A stretch of DNA of 64,000 nucleotides. Origin: Gari tellinella (taxonomy: Eukaryota > Mollusca > Bivalvia > Cardiida > Psammobiidae). The notes under the pieces were generated by a model. It searched no databases and had not been told where the DNA came from. It worked only from the letters and a program-made list of their open reading frames with translations. Shown piece after piece: positions 13,010 to 23,979 of the stretch; positions within the stretch are counted from its first letter, which is position 1, and the number at the start of each line of letters is the position of its first letter. The stretch covers positions 18,375,189 through 18,439,188 of the forward strand of contig OV277869.1 of assembly GCA_922989275.2 (NCBI GenBank). The letters run 5' to 3'. Position numbers and translations under genes: made by a program.

Positions 13010-13336
13010 CAGTGGAAAAGACGTTATTATTTCCCATCTTAACGAAGCGCAAACGCAAGAAGCAAAATATAGAAAATGACAATTTGTAGAATTCAAACGA
13101 TTCATTCAAATATGATACAAAATTACATAATGAACATTTTGACAGAAAAAACGTTATACATGAAACGAGTGGCAAACAGCATGAATCCAGACCAGACGCC
13201 GCGTAACGCGTCGTCTGATCTGGATTCACGCTGTTTGCAAATGTAAACCAATGTCCCTCTCTATAACAACTCCCTCCGAACAACGCACATAATTGTTGTC
13301 TCCTATTGGGTGTCGTTGTAGAGAAGGAGCGCTGTA
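13010..13336. repeat. A/B chimaeric MITE
   Basis: The left end is family A (CACAGTGGAAAAGACGTTAT and the AACGCAAGAAGCAAA block); the rest is family B (CATTTTGACAGAAAAAACG, a GAATCCAGACCAGACGCC hairpin, then CAACTCCCTCCGAACAACGC and GTCGTTGTAGAGAAGGAGCG ending GCTGTA). The switch lies at about 13130-13140. Confidence 0.65.
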
Positions 13337-13540
13337 TATTGCTTAGCGTTTGCGATTAGTTTCTTCGCCGTATTAGTACTCGCACCTAGTATGATCAAGG
13401 TTGAGTCTTGCTAACGCTCAAACAAGTACACGTTTTTAACTTTATTGACAAATTTTGTTTTAATTAATTAGATGTAGCATGTAAGAAATATATATGAGCC
13501 GTGTCATGACAATCATCAGGACGTCCGCACACGGACACGT

Positions 13541-13793
13541 TGCCGGTTGTAACGCAGTAGAATGACCCCCCCCCCCCCCCCCCCCTGCTAAAATGACCCA
13601 TGGGTCATGTCACTACGTAGAACAGTGACCCGGGTCATTTTACTGCGTAGAAAAATGACACCAGACCGTAGAAAAAGGACCCCATCTACTCGTAGTAGAA
13701 TGACCCCCTCACGGTCTGGTGTCATTTCTCTACGTAGTATAAAGACCCGGGTCCTTTTTCACGGGTGGGTCATTCTACTACGTTACACCGGCA
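13541..13793. repeat. Foldback element of GACCCGGGTC / CTACGTAG boxes
   Basis: Ends are inverted: TGCCGGTTGTAACGCAGTAG on the left and CTACTACGTTACACCGGCA on the right. Inside, alternating short palindromes (TGACCCGGGTCA, CTACGTAG) and near-complementary blocks around CACCAGACCGT / ACGGTCTGGTG fold back at several scales. A C homopolymer (about 13566-13585) interrupts the left arm. Confidence 0.7.
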
Positions 13794-13797
13794 CCTC

Positions 13798-14075
13798 CAA
13801 TATTTCCTTTCCGTCATGCATTGTGCAAGTTCCTCTGGGGTTGCTGCTCCTGTATCCTGCATCAGGACATTGGTCATGCTTAAGCCTGGATGCCCTCGTT
13901 TCTTTTTCCCATGTTAAGGGGTCCACAGTACCATACCGTATTACTAGCTGGCAGCTCCTTGTGTCTGTAGCAGTGGCCGGCTAGCCCCATTCTTCGGCAG
14001 GCAATCTGGTCTGTCACTCTAGGAATGCCCGGCTCCGAATATCCTTATAGAGAAACCTGCCTGAATTGCACTGCA
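13798..14075 (-). pseudogene. Broken C-terminus of a non-LTR retrotransposon polyprotein
   Basis: Read on the minus strand, 14046 down to about 13903 gives RRMGLAGHCYRHKELPAS, then VWYCGPLNMGKRNEG, and stops. Shifting one base continues as GLSMTNVLMQDTGAATPEEL and on to TERKYWR. This is the pattern of the region after reverse transcriptase in many invertebrate non-LTR elements: RR-x-L-x-x-AGHC-x-R, then W-x-P-x-x-G-x-R-x-x-GRP, then T-Y-x-D-x-L-x-x-DTG, then M-x-D-R-x-x-W. A further frameshift separates an upstream LYKDI piece. No RT or endonuclease domain is nearby, so this is a decayed fragment. Confidence 0.6.
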
Positions 14076-14900
14076 ACATTGTTACAGACAAAGAGCCATT
14101 GTCATCCCAAGCTCTGCATCTGAGTTTGGTCTACACCACTAAATACCTTTATATAATGCTGCTAAATACAATGCTTTTGATGAGTGTGGTCAGAGATACA
14201 TGTAATCTTTGTGTAGTTATTAAGCCTCTTAAACACATGTGTATATTGCCAGTTGATTTATGTAGAGACAGTTCGAAGACAACGCACGTAGTAAGTTTTT
14301 GTTCTTTGTCTTATGTAATTATTTACCCTTTGTATACCAAAAACTGAATTTTGTGTATTATATCTCAAATAAGCTTTTAAGTCATTATTTTTCTGTACTG
14401 GACATTTTAAACATAAGCAAGATTTATAACTCGCTGGTGTAAAAGTAAAGCGCTGGTGATACAGTTCATCATTAGCCTACCCGAAGCTGAGCATTAGTGC
14501 TGTCAAACAGCTCAACATCAGTTTTCATCATAGTGTGGCTCAGCAGAAGTAACGCTGAGCATACATCAGTTAACGGTCCAGCCTGCACCGTGCTCAAACA
14601 GTTTGAGAGTACGGTACTATTATATTGTTTGATTATAGTTACATGTATTAGTTTTGAGGGAACAATATCTCATCCACTTTTAGTTAGTTTCATCAATTTT
14701 ATATAGTTTTTATGTAGTTTTATGCTCAATCATCAGGCAAAATAGCCCAAGGAAAATTCGTATATATATTTCATATAGTCTGTTTATTGTGTTCATGCCT
14801 TAACTAGTGTCCGGCTAAAGACACTGTCGCCTCATAGAACGCCCGATAAAACACACATCAAGCTTTGGGCTCTAGCATTAGGGTTAGGGTAACCGAACGT
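14076..14900. other. No gene seen
   Basis: Unrecognised AT-rich sequence upstream of the retrotransposon fragment. Ends near CATTAGGGTTAGGGTAACC, two telomere-like units only. Confidence 0.4.
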
Positions 14901-14904
14901 CTTG

Positions 14905-15060
14905 ACAGTTTGTGTCAAACAGAGTAGATCAAGACCAGCCGCTGCGTCAAAGACGCGGCAGCTGGCATTGATCTACACTGTTTGCAATTACAATAAGGCG
15001 GGGCATAAATGGATGAAGCGGTGTCTCTTCTGGGTCTACATCGTTTTGGAACATGCAGAT
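14905..15060. repeat. Palindromic repeat of CAGCCGC/GCGGC type
   Basis: Hairpin AGATCAAGACCAGCCGCTGC / GCGGCAGCTGGCATTGATCT between CAAACAG and CTGTTTGC. A relative is at 55115-55185 (GACCAAGGCCAGCCGCCGCG). A further family sharing the outer ends. Confidence 0.65.
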
Positions 15061-15576
15061 AGACGTTATAGGCCATTTGGAAACAGGAAACTCTCGCCTC
15101 CTTTCCACAAGATTGTCTTATCTTATCTCTGCGAGCAGGCGCCATGCACGAAATACTGGAGGTAAATGAAAGCGAGTTAAATATCATATCAAGCAATCAT
15201 ATCTTGTGGCAAATGGACTTTTTATCCGTTTCCCCTTGGCTTATCTGGAGATTGCACATCATCGCTGATTTATTGGCTCATAAATGAATTAGGTTTCAAA
15301 TGAACTGTCTTCATCGTCTTCGAGTCTTGCCATGGAATGCTGTGACAGGTACGTGTAAAACGTTTGGATCCTGATCAGGTGCTGTAATACTCGGCGTCAG
15401 TTCAGGATCCAAATTGTTTTACACTCATTTAATGCGTTTGTTTCTATGAAAAGCATACATATAAAACCTCTCTACTACGACCACTAATTTGTGTTAACCA
15501 TTAGCTGCTTAAGAATGATTAAAGCAAGATAACAGTAAAACAGAAAGTTCCTTTACGGGCATTCTGTTTATCTGTA

Positions 15577-15822
15577 CAGTGGAGAATCTGTTATTCTTTC
15601 CCGTTTAAACGCAAACGTACGCAAACGCAAAGCGCTAAAACGTAGTAAAGAACAACTTTTGGTCAATTTTGATATTTCATGTTTATCTTGATGGCAAACA
15701 GTTTGGAGCCTGATCAGACGCCGGGTTACCCGGTGTCTGATCTGGCTCCAAACTGTTTGCACTGCAAATAATAGTTTTAGCGTAAACGCGTTTATTGGGA
15801 AAGAATAACACATTCTCCAATG
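15577..15822. repeat. Family A copy, nearly intact
   Basis: TA-CAGTGGAGAATCTGTTATTC on the left, CACATTCTCCAATG-TA on the right, and a perfect-looking hairpin GGAGCCTGATCAGACGCCGG / CCGGTGTCTGATCTGGCTCC. Confidence 0.85.
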
Positions 15823-15904
15823 TAATATTGGTTTAACCTGTCACCTGTCTTTTATACAAGCAATGAGCCTTCGTATTAGTTGTGGTAATAGAAAGGTTTT
15901 AAGG

Positions 15905-16115
15905 CCTTTCGCTACCGGAAGTCGGTCTTGCGGGCGAGCGGATATGCGTCTTGACGACTTGATCATTTTCCATACGTGCTTATACTAGAAAATTTATATA
16001 AAGGAAATGTTGATACGATCTAGTATAATCCTTCATAGCACAGTCAGTATAGTGGTTGACTAGCAATGCAAAGGCCATAGGTTCGAGACCCATCCGATCC
16101 AAAGTATTTTTTTTA
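15905..16115 (+). repeat. tRNA-like SINE copy 1
   Basis: It shares GCGGGCGAGCGGATATGCGT, CGTGCTTATACTAGAAAA and GGTTGACTAGCAATGCAAAG with the copy at 20705. Positions 16036-16100 look like a tRNA head (A-box-like TCAGTATAGTGGTTGA, B box GGTTCGAGACC), followed by a T tract. The tRNA part is at the end of the shared segment, so it may read in the other sense or be a composite. Confidence 0.55.
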
Positions 16116-17581
16116 AGTTTCCGATTTATTGACTTGTCAAATCTATAACGCAGTGATCAAGGGACATGTTATTTTCTAGTCTTCGTTGATTAGAATTAGT
16201 GATGTTATTTACAGTCCAATTAAAATGTCTATTTACATGTACGTTTTTGTTTAGTGACTTACAAGTCAATTAAATCGGTATACATGTATACGATTTGATC
16301 TAACTATATAAAGCCACACATTGAAGCTTATCTATACGTCAACCTTTTCAAGATCGATATTGCCCATTATTATTATGTTTAAAAAATATAATTAACCTTG
16401 TATGCAAGTCCATGAATAAATAATAATGCATTTTAATGACAGAATTTTAATTTTAAGGTAGGTAATGTATCTCAACTTCAAATATCCCACATTTTAATAA
16501 GAAAATCTGTTATTACAACAAATCCTGACTGTAATATTTTCTAATTTTTTCAGACTAACTTTTTCATAAACCATACATTTGAATAAAACGAAAACAAATA
16601 TACATTGAATGAGTCAGTTTTTTGTAAATCAATTTTTTAGCATTTTGCAAAATTTAAATAGCTGATAACATCTTTCTGAACACATTTATTCAAAATGTTT
16701 TCAGCTTTTCTTGTAATGAATGTTGTGGACTACTTATTGGGCGAGATTTATAGTCATTAGCTTTATTTATTTTTGAGAAAAATAAAATCATAAAAATTCC
16801 AGGTTTTTGTCAGAAAAAGATACCTTAAAGACAAACCAATCGATAAATGTTGCCTATATTTTCACACATTGTTTCGTAGGCTATTATCATTCTTCATGAA
16901 AAGTTTCATAACATTTGTATGAAAACTAAGCGTACATGCGAAGTACCTTAAATGTAAACAAAAATGAAAGTTGAATCCCAACGACAGCTTTAGAGCATTG
17001 GCAAACTTTTTAGAAGCAAAATGCAAACGACAGAATCGAAGCATTGGTAATGAGTTCTGATCCCGATCATGTGGTAGGTAGGCGTCTTGTCTTGATCAGT
17101 TCTGATTGTTTTATTACGATGTCTTTTCTATTAACCCTTTCATCGCCTTGGGTCTTTCGTGATATTTCTACCCCATTCACTGTTTCAGTGTCATCTGCTT
17201 CAATTTTGTTGGCTGCAATATGGTTTCAAAGTTAATTTTAAAGCCAGTATGTAGCTGTCAAGTAGCCAAAATCGCGCATTTCTTAAACCTGCACATACGT
17301 AATCTAAACATATTAAAAGAAGTAATCCGCTAGGTATATGGAGGCAACCCATGAATTTGGTGGAAAGAAGTCGATTTTTAAATCGGTTTGTTTACATCCG
17401 ATCAACGGCGGAGATTTTCCGAGTTCGTTCGGCTTGCGCCCGGTAAAGATGTTTTCATACTGTTTTCTTCTGACCTGGCAGAGTTATTTTTAGATTGGAA
17501 CATTCTAAAACTTTAAAAGGGATGAGTATTCCCTACATTCAGTAAGAGACATTAATAGCTGTATTTATTGTGCGCGATATA
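16116..17581. other. No gene seen
   Basis: AT-rich, unrecognised. 17110-17240 resembles a family C right body. The interval may contain more of the SINE-like family's tail. Confidence 0.4.
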
Positions 17582-17800
17582 CAGTAGAGAATACATTTTT
17601 CTTTCCGGTTTAAACGCAAACGCAATTCACTACACTGTGGAAATTTACTTTTAGAAATTTTAACTATTTTTTTAATCTGAGTAGCAAACAGGTTGGAGCC
17701 TAATCAGGCGCCGGGTTACGCGGTGTCTGGTCTGGCTCCAACCTGTTTGCAATGGTAATAATAGTTTTGTTTATAAATGCGTTTAATTTGAAAGAATAAA
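17582..17800. repeat. Family A copy, right end decayed
   Basis: Left CAGTAGAGAATACATTTTTC after TA. Hairpin GTTGGAGCCTAATCAGGCGC / GTGTCTGGTCTGGCTCCAAC. The right TIR is reduced to GAAAGAATAAAATA. Confidence 0.65.
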
Positions 17801-17899
17801 ATATAAGTAAAGTTAGCGCAGCGTTCTCGTTCTGCATGATGATCATACTTATCTCAAGTAGGAATGTGTACGCCTATGTATTCGATGTTACCTTCCTTA

Positions 17900-18144
17900 C
17901 AGTGGAGAAAATGTTATTCTTTCCCAATAAACGCGCTTACGCTAAAACCTTGATTTCAATTGCAAACATTTTGGAGCAGATCAGACGCCGTGTAACCCGG
18001 TGTCTGATCAGGCACCAAACTGTTTGCAACTCAGACTAACATGAATGGTCATAATTGTCTAAAGGTTGTGTTTTTATGCGTTTTATTGTGATGCGTTTGC
18101 GTTTCGTTGCGTTTAAACGGGAATGAATAACGTTTTCTCCACTG
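17900..18144. repeat. Family A copy, inverted orientation
   Basis: CAGTGGAGAAAATGTTATTC then CCCAATAAACGCG at the left; GCGTTTCGTTGCGTTTAAAC then ACGTTTTCTCCACTG at the right. Orientation is opposite to the copy at 3551. Confidence 0.8.
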
Positions 18145-18449
18145 TTACCTATTTACCATTATAAACTATTCTGTTCTAAAGTAACACAGACAAGTCAGAA
18201 AAATCGGATCGATCACGTGACTCTTATTCGACCATGCGGAAATTCTCGGAAGCCGACACGAATATTTGTTATTTAAACAGAGAGCTTATATTTCCAACCA
18301 TCTCGATAAGAAATCGGCACATTTATTTACATGTATGATTCTTAAAGAAAGGGAGGCATATATCAGGCATCTGACAACCGTTTTCGCTTAGTTTTAATAC
18401 ATAGAAAATGTACATATATAAGAAATTGCGCGTTTTAAACATCCATTTG

Positions 18450-18605
18450 GGCGACATTATGCCTTTAAGGCAATATGACTGACACAATTTCGATACGAGT
18501 GTCAAACAGTTTGGATCCTGATTGGACGCCGCGCTACGCGGCGTCTGATCAGGATCCAAACTGTTTGCAAAAGCGCTTTTAAGCGTCATTGAGAGTGAAC
18601 GTGTT
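18450..18605. repeat. Family C copy, truncated
   Basis: Hairpin TGGATCCTGATTGGACGCCG / CGGCGTCTGATCAGGATCCA with AAGCGTCATTGAGAGTGAAC at the right end; the left end is unclear. Confidence 0.65.
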
Positions 18606-18699
18606 ATAGTTTTTAAACATCGGCTATCAGGTCGTGTTTAACGATGCAATATTTAATCATGAAAATAACTCATCCTTATCATAGTCTGTTATCAGGCGT

Positions 18700-18850
18700 C
18701 TAGAAGGAGGCTTAACCCATGTAAGCCTAGTGTCTATTAAAGGGGACATTGTCAAACAGTTGAGATCCTGATGAGATACCGCGAAAAGCAGCGTCTCATT
18801 ATGGTCTACACTGTTTGCTCTTGTATATAAAATGTTCTGCTGTGTGGTAA
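18700..18850. repeat. Family F copy, decayed
   Basis: CTTAACCCATGTAAGCCTAG at the left; hairpin TGAGATCCTGATGAGATACC / GCGTCTCATTATGGTCTACA. Confidence 0.6.
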
Positions 18851-18851
18851 A

Positions 18852-19034
18852 ACATTGCAGTGTCCTTAGAACACCCTTATATATCTATAACGAATCTTCC
18901 AGCAAGCACATAGGGAGAGTTCATGGCAACATAATGACGACATTGCAGTGTCCTTAGAACACCCTTATATATCTATAACGAATCTTCCAGCAAGCACACA
19001 GGGAGAGTTCATGGCAACATAATGACGACATTGC
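18852..19034 (+). repeat. 88 bp tandem duplication
   Basis: ACATTGCAGTGTCCTTAGAA to ATAATGACG occurs at 18852 and again from 18940, nearly identical (one A/C change in GCACATAGGG / GCACACAGGG). A third ACATTGCA begins at 19028. Confidence 0.85.
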
Positions 19035-19180
19035 AAGTGAATAAATAAAATTGTCAGGCTTTTCAAAAGGGTGCAATTTTCGACATTTTATTGCAATGCG
19101 TTTGTGTTTCGTTTACGTTTAAACGAGAAAGAATGACGTCATATCCACTGTGTGAATATTCTAAAGCGTTAAAGAGGTAT

Positions 19181-19432
19181 TTAAGCCTTTCCCCCATAGA
19201 AGCGACTTTTAGCACATTTAATTTATTCCTCCGCTAAATAAAATAGTTCCAGTTTATACCCTCATGAACAATTATCATTACAAATATTTTATATAGTATA
19301 GCCGATTTCAGCTTAAAGCAGGCTGAAAGTAAAGCAGAATGTGCCTTAAGGCACATTCTGCTTTACTTTCAACCTGCTTTAAGTGGCCACCTGTCATTAA
19401 AATTAAAAACAGGCTATGAGGTAAAGGGTTAA
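19181..19432. repeat. Family D palindromic MITE (reference copy)
   Basis: TTAAGCCTTTCCCCCATAGA at the left, AGGCTATGAGGTAAAGGGTT at the right. Hairpin GCTTAAAGCAGGCTGAAAGT and AAAGCAGAATGTGCCTTAAG is almost perfectly palindromic, about 90 bp. It shares the TTAA-CCCTTT / AAAGGGTTAA outer ends with families C and E, but not the core. Confidence 0.85.
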
Positions 19433-19556
19433 TTGAAGAATCATGGAGATCTCTAATGGGCATGTCACTACTTAATGGGTGACACCGTTAATGCAGAAAC
19501 GCCCTGCAGTATTTGTACTGCGATGTGCAATCGCCTACCTAAATGTGTTCCAATTA

Positions 19557-19763
19557 CACTGCAGAAGACGTTATTCTTTCCAAATAAAACGTTTATGCTA
19601 TCAGTAATACATGTACCATTGCAAAAAAAACAGTTTGTTACCAGATCGCGCAATCCGGATAACTTGATCAGGCTCAAACAGTTTTTAATTTAGAAAAAAG
19701 AAAACATTTTCTGCATGTTTTTATATGTGCATTTTACGGGAAAGAATAACGTTTTCTCCACTG
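19557..19763. repeat. Family A copy with degenerate hairpin
   Basis: CACTGCAGAAGACGTTATTC at the left and GAATAACGTTTTCTCCACTG at the right. The hairpin core has decayed to CGCGCAATCCGGATAACTTG and has lost one arm. Confidence 0.7.
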
Positions 19764-20179
19764 TAAATCTGATGACGCTGAAAGGTCTTGTCAATGAATC
19801 ACGTTTTCTAATCGCCATACTTATACTGGAGACACAACCCAGTAAAGTCAAGTGGCACAAACAACAACTTATAAATATTATCGTGATTTCTGCTGTAACG
19901 AATCTCATTTTGTCTTATTTTGTGGACATGATAACCATTTCAATTGCATAAGCGGCATATAAGCGTCTTACCATAGGCATCTCAACAGGGTATGCACTGT
20001 TTGCCATTGGCAATGTCCTCTTTCGTACATGATGTCACTAGGCTTAACAACTGCTAAATCAAATTATTTTGAATAACCCATAAAACTCACTTATCCAACT
20101 ACCTTTCTATACCCCGCTTTTGACTCAAGCTAAGCAGTGTACCGAATTGACCTGGAACTAACTTATGTTTGGCTTGTTA

Positions 20180-20402
20180 CAGTGGAGAAGACGCCATTCT
20201 TTCTAACTAAACATTTTTACGCTTAAACTTTTATTTCCAATGCAAACAGATTGGAGCCAGATCAGACGCCGGGTTATCCGTTGTCTGATCAGGCTCCAAA
20301 CTGTTTGCCACTCAGATTAAAATGAGTCATCAAAATTTGCAAAAAGTCATTGTCTCCAGTTTATTGCAACTGCGTTTGCGTTTTTTAAACTTCTTTCCAC
20401 AG
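20180..20402. repeat. Family A copy, right end decayed
   Basis: CAGTGGAGAAGACGCCATTC at the left after TTA; hairpin GGAGCCAGATCAGACGCCGG / GTTGTCTGATCAGGCTCC; right end only CTTCTTTCCACAG. Confidence 0.7.
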
Positions 20403-20704
20403 TACTCTAGTTCTATCTATTCTTCTGATCTAAGATGTAGTGATTCACTTTTTTTACCTGGTGCTTATCAGCCTGATCTACCATAGAGACGCCAGCAAGA
20501 GTTAAAAGTTCAAGTTGCTGTTTAAAAGGGAGCATATAAAATACGAGCATCATGAATGAACCCTGCAGCATTTGGTCTCTCTGTGGAATCATGCAAAATG
20601 CATCTATTTTAACTCATGGAACCCTATAGCGACGAGTATACTCGTCATTTACAAACAGATGATCTGTGTAGAGTACACTTTTTCTATGAAAATAGTGAAG
20701 GCTT

Positions 20705-20900
20705 AGGTTTTTTGCGGGCGAGAGGAAATGCGTCTTGACAACATAAACTTTTTCCACACGTGCTTATACTAGAAAAATCTAGATTAAGGGGAAATGGTTG
20801 ATACGCTTTAGTGTCTTCCTCGATTGCTCGGTAGAGTGATTGACTAGCAATCCAAAGGTCCTTGGTTTGAGTACCATTCGATCAAAACTTTTTTTAAAAA
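20705..20900 (+). repeat. tRNA-like SINE copy 2
   Basis: Homologous to 15905-16115: GCGGGCGAGAGGAAATGCGT, ACACGTGCTTATACTAGAAA, GATTGACTAGCAATCCAAAG, then a mutated B box (GGTTTGAGTACC) and poly-T. More decayed than copy 1. Confidence 0.55.
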
Positions 20901-21478
20901 ATGTATTGTCCAATTTTATTGACTTGTCTGTCTATGAGGCGGTGATCATGTACATGCATGTTTAGTCTCCGTTGGTTAGAATCAGTGTTCGCTATATACT
21001 GTCCAATTATATACAATGTATTTACATTTTTTTTTTTTTATTTCTTAGAAATATTTTCTTATCAAAATTCAAAGTGTTAGATGTTGCTTAAATTGCCACA
21101 CATTGCTTTTGAGACTAGTATAATTCTTTAAGCAAAGTTTCGTAACACCTTTCATGAAAAATAAGCTCACGCGCGAGCTACCGTCGAAGCGATTCTTCAA
21201 ACTTATTCCACTCTTCTTCAAATTATAGAATTTTATTGCAGAAACCTTATACTTTATACATAAACTGATCAAACTTCACCACAGAAAGGCGCCAATTTGT
21301 TACTTACGCAAGATATAGAAAAACACACAAAATAACATCACTTTACAGGTGTTATTTGTTTCCTGGTTTCTGTTTCTCTTCTTTCATTCAGCAATCTGTC
21401 ATTCACAACTGTTGATTATCGTTACAAAGGTTTCCTTAAAATAAAACAGACGAAGGTAGTAACATAAATCGTTTAGTA

Positions 21479-21722
21479 CAGTGGAGAAGAAGTTATTCTT
21501 TCCCAATAAAAACGCGTGTATGCTGAAACAATAATTTCCATTGCATACAGTTTGGAGCTAGATCAGACGCCGGGTAACCCGACGTCTGATCAGTCTCCAA
21601 ACTGTATGCCAATCAGATTAAAATAACTCGTTAGACATTTCAGAAAAATTAATTTTCTAAATTCCATTGCATTGCGTTTGCGCTTCGTGAACGTTTAAAC
21701 GGGAAAGAATAACGTATTCTAC
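21479..21722. repeat. Family A copy
   Basis: TA-CAGTGGAGAAGAAGTTATTC, hairpin GGAGCTAGATCAGACGCCGG / CGACGTCTGATCAGTCTCC, then GGGAAAGAATAACGTATTCT with the final TIR bases mutated. Confidence 0.75.
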
Positions 21723-22613
21723 ATGTACCACTCTAATATTTCTTATGGTGCCTATTCATGAATTTATAAGTTGGATCTATTTTCTTCCGTGGAGTAATAA
21801 ATTAAATGTAAGACTAAAGTGAGTTAAGAGTTATCGTGTTTCGACTGTGCTTTTATCCGAAATATTAAACGTGCTGACTTGATTATTTAATCACTTTTAT
21901 GTTCTTAATTTCGCCCCTTGGCGGAAATATTTCTTTTCATCAGTTTCAACATAATAGACCAAAGAATGCGGTTGTTTAATCATAACAGGTAACGTTTGAA
22001 GAATCCCGGTTCATTCAATTTCGATCAATTTTTCATGTCTAGCCTTAGATTTCACCTCTGCCAATTTGTGATTTCTGGCCTTAGAAAATCGAAAGTCTTT
22101 TGACGTGGAAGCAATTTAGTTTTATCTAGACACGGGGTTGAATGCGGATTTTTAAGCTCCGGCTTTTCGAATTACGCTATGGAACTGGTCCAAATGAGAA
22201 GGATTAACAGTTTTGTCTGAAATTACTGAAGAAATTCTTGCTGATAATTTCTATCGAGACTTCTTGAAAAGAATTTGTAGATCATTAATACATTTTTCAC
22301 TATCCATGCAGCTATAGTCATCAATGTTTTAAGATAAATGCGCTTGTTGCCATGGAAAAGAATAACTCTTTAGTGCATGTATTTCAATGAGTGTTTGGTA
22401 ACCAATATAAGCCTTGTGTCCCCTAATTGTGTGACATTGGCAAATACATGTACCTTATGCAGTGTCTCACCAGGGTTTGCACTGTTTGTTGTTTCATACG
22501 AAAATGGTAAGCTGTATGCACATATATTACCCTGTCTATTGTTAATCTACATGTACAATTAAATCTTACATCCTGCACACAGGGAGAACATTATTGCAAT
22601 ACCCTGACCTTAA
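21723..22613. other. No gene seen
   Basis: A short family D remnant at 21740-21830. Otherwise unrecognised. Confidence 0.4.
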
Positions 22614-22817
22614 TTGGTTGACCTATTTGTGCCTATCGTGCTATAAAATGACATAAAGGCAAACAGTGTAGACTCTGATCAGACGCCGCATTATGCGGCG
22701 TCTGATCAGGGTCTACACTGTTTTCTGATAGGAATTTTAATATAAAACAAAACGTAAATACAAATTTAGACGAGGCACCCCTTAGATGGAAGAATCAACT
22801 TGACGCAGATGGGTTAA
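22614..22817. repeat. Family F palindromic MITE
   Basis: TTGACCTATTTGTGCCTATC at the left, ATCAACTTGACGCAGATGGG-TTAA at the right; hairpin AGTGTAGACTCTGATCAGAC and GCCGCA / TGCGGCGTCTGATCAGGGTC with TACACTG. Confidence 0.8.
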
Positions 22818-23391
22818 TGAGGGTGACATGGTAGGGAATACGCAAATCTTTCCCGTTTAAACGTAATTAAAAGTAATCCAGTGACATTTCGGAAATGGCA
22901 AGAGTTTTGAGTCTAATCAGACCCTGGGTTACATCTGATGTGACTGTTTGCAATGAGTATGATAGATTCAGCTCACTTACAATTATCGAGAAAGATAGAG
23001 TGTCTTCTCCATGTCATTCGCCAATATATTGTCAGGCTAAAGGCTCAGAATTTATCTAAAACATTTAGGTTCGATTCCTTCAATCGGTTCAAGATGGCGC
23101 CTGACAATGTTTATCTATTTTTGTCACACTTGATTTACGTAACTTGGTGAAAAGGCTGGTTTTCATTATAGGAAGATGGAATGGGGTTAAATATCGCCTG
23201 TTAAATAATAGTTTATTTTTTCGTTCTTCCTTCACATATGATTTTCATTTTATTTAATTACTTTTCATCGGCAGTATAAACACACTTTAATTTAAGAATT
23301 CTAACCATGAGCCCAGTCAGTCGACCAAACATTTATCCAAACTATTTGCAGTTTGATGTAACCCTTTCATGACCAAATATATAGTGAGGTT

Positions 23392-23594
23392 TTTACCCCT
23401 TCACCGCCATAGTGTCGACTGCTTCAATATTGTTGTCTGCAATATCGTTTCAAAGTTAAATTTAAGGCAGTAATTTCCAAACAAGTGGCAAACAGTTTTG
23501 ATCCTGATCAGACGCCGCATTACGCAGCGTCTGATCAGGATCAAAACTGTTTGCACATACGCTTTTATGACGTCACTGAGAGAGAAAGGGTTAA
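23392..23594. repeat. Family C copy, inverted orientation, nearly intact
   Basis: TTTACCCCTTCACCGCCATA at the left, GACGTCACTGAGAGAGAAAG-GGTTAA at the right; hairpin GATCCTGATCAGACGCCGCA / TGCGTAATGCGGC counterpart intact. Confidence 0.8.
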
Positions 23595-23633
23595 ACATAT
23601 TCAGTTCAAGAAATAGTTACTTACAGTACTGAA

Positions 23634-23946
23634 CCTTATTAAATTAAATTGATGATCGCAAGCGAATTGCCATCGAATCGCCATCGAATCGCGCGCTTCA
23701 AAAAGCAACCGTGTGCTTGAGTCGTTTCAGACGATTTTTCCGAAGCGGTTGTGACAAAAGTTTAAATCGAAAAACATTAACGAAGGCATATTTGCGAATA
23801 TTGGCGAGATACACACTTCAGACAAACTTAATACGTTAATAGCGTTGAAAAATATTCACAAGCGAATTGCCATCGAATTGCAAGCGAATTGCCATCGAAT
23901 TGCAAGCGAATCGCAAAAAATGTTAATTTAATAAGGTTCAGTACTG
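23634..23946. mobile_element. TA-flanked MITE with internal tandem repeat
   Basis: TIR CAGTACTGAACCTTATTAAA at the left and its inverse at the right, with TA on both sides, as in Tc1/mariner-type insertion. Both inner flanks carry tandem copies of an 'aagcgaattgccatcg' unit. No coding capacity. Confidence 0.75.
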
Positions 23947-23979
23947 TACAAGTCCTTACTCATGCAAACGAACATCTAC

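Noticed and set aside
13607..13984. 125-codon open frame
   Set aside because: It runs through the GACCCGGGTC foldback and antisense to a retrotransposon fragment; Arg/Ser-rich composition comes from the repeat.
14876..14900. Telomere-like TTAGGGTTAGGG
   Set aside because: Only two units; chance or a trace at most.
18765..18800. Hammerhead-ribozyme-like CTGATGAG...CGAAA
   Set aside because: No stem II or matching stems I and III; the match arises from a mutated family F hairpin.
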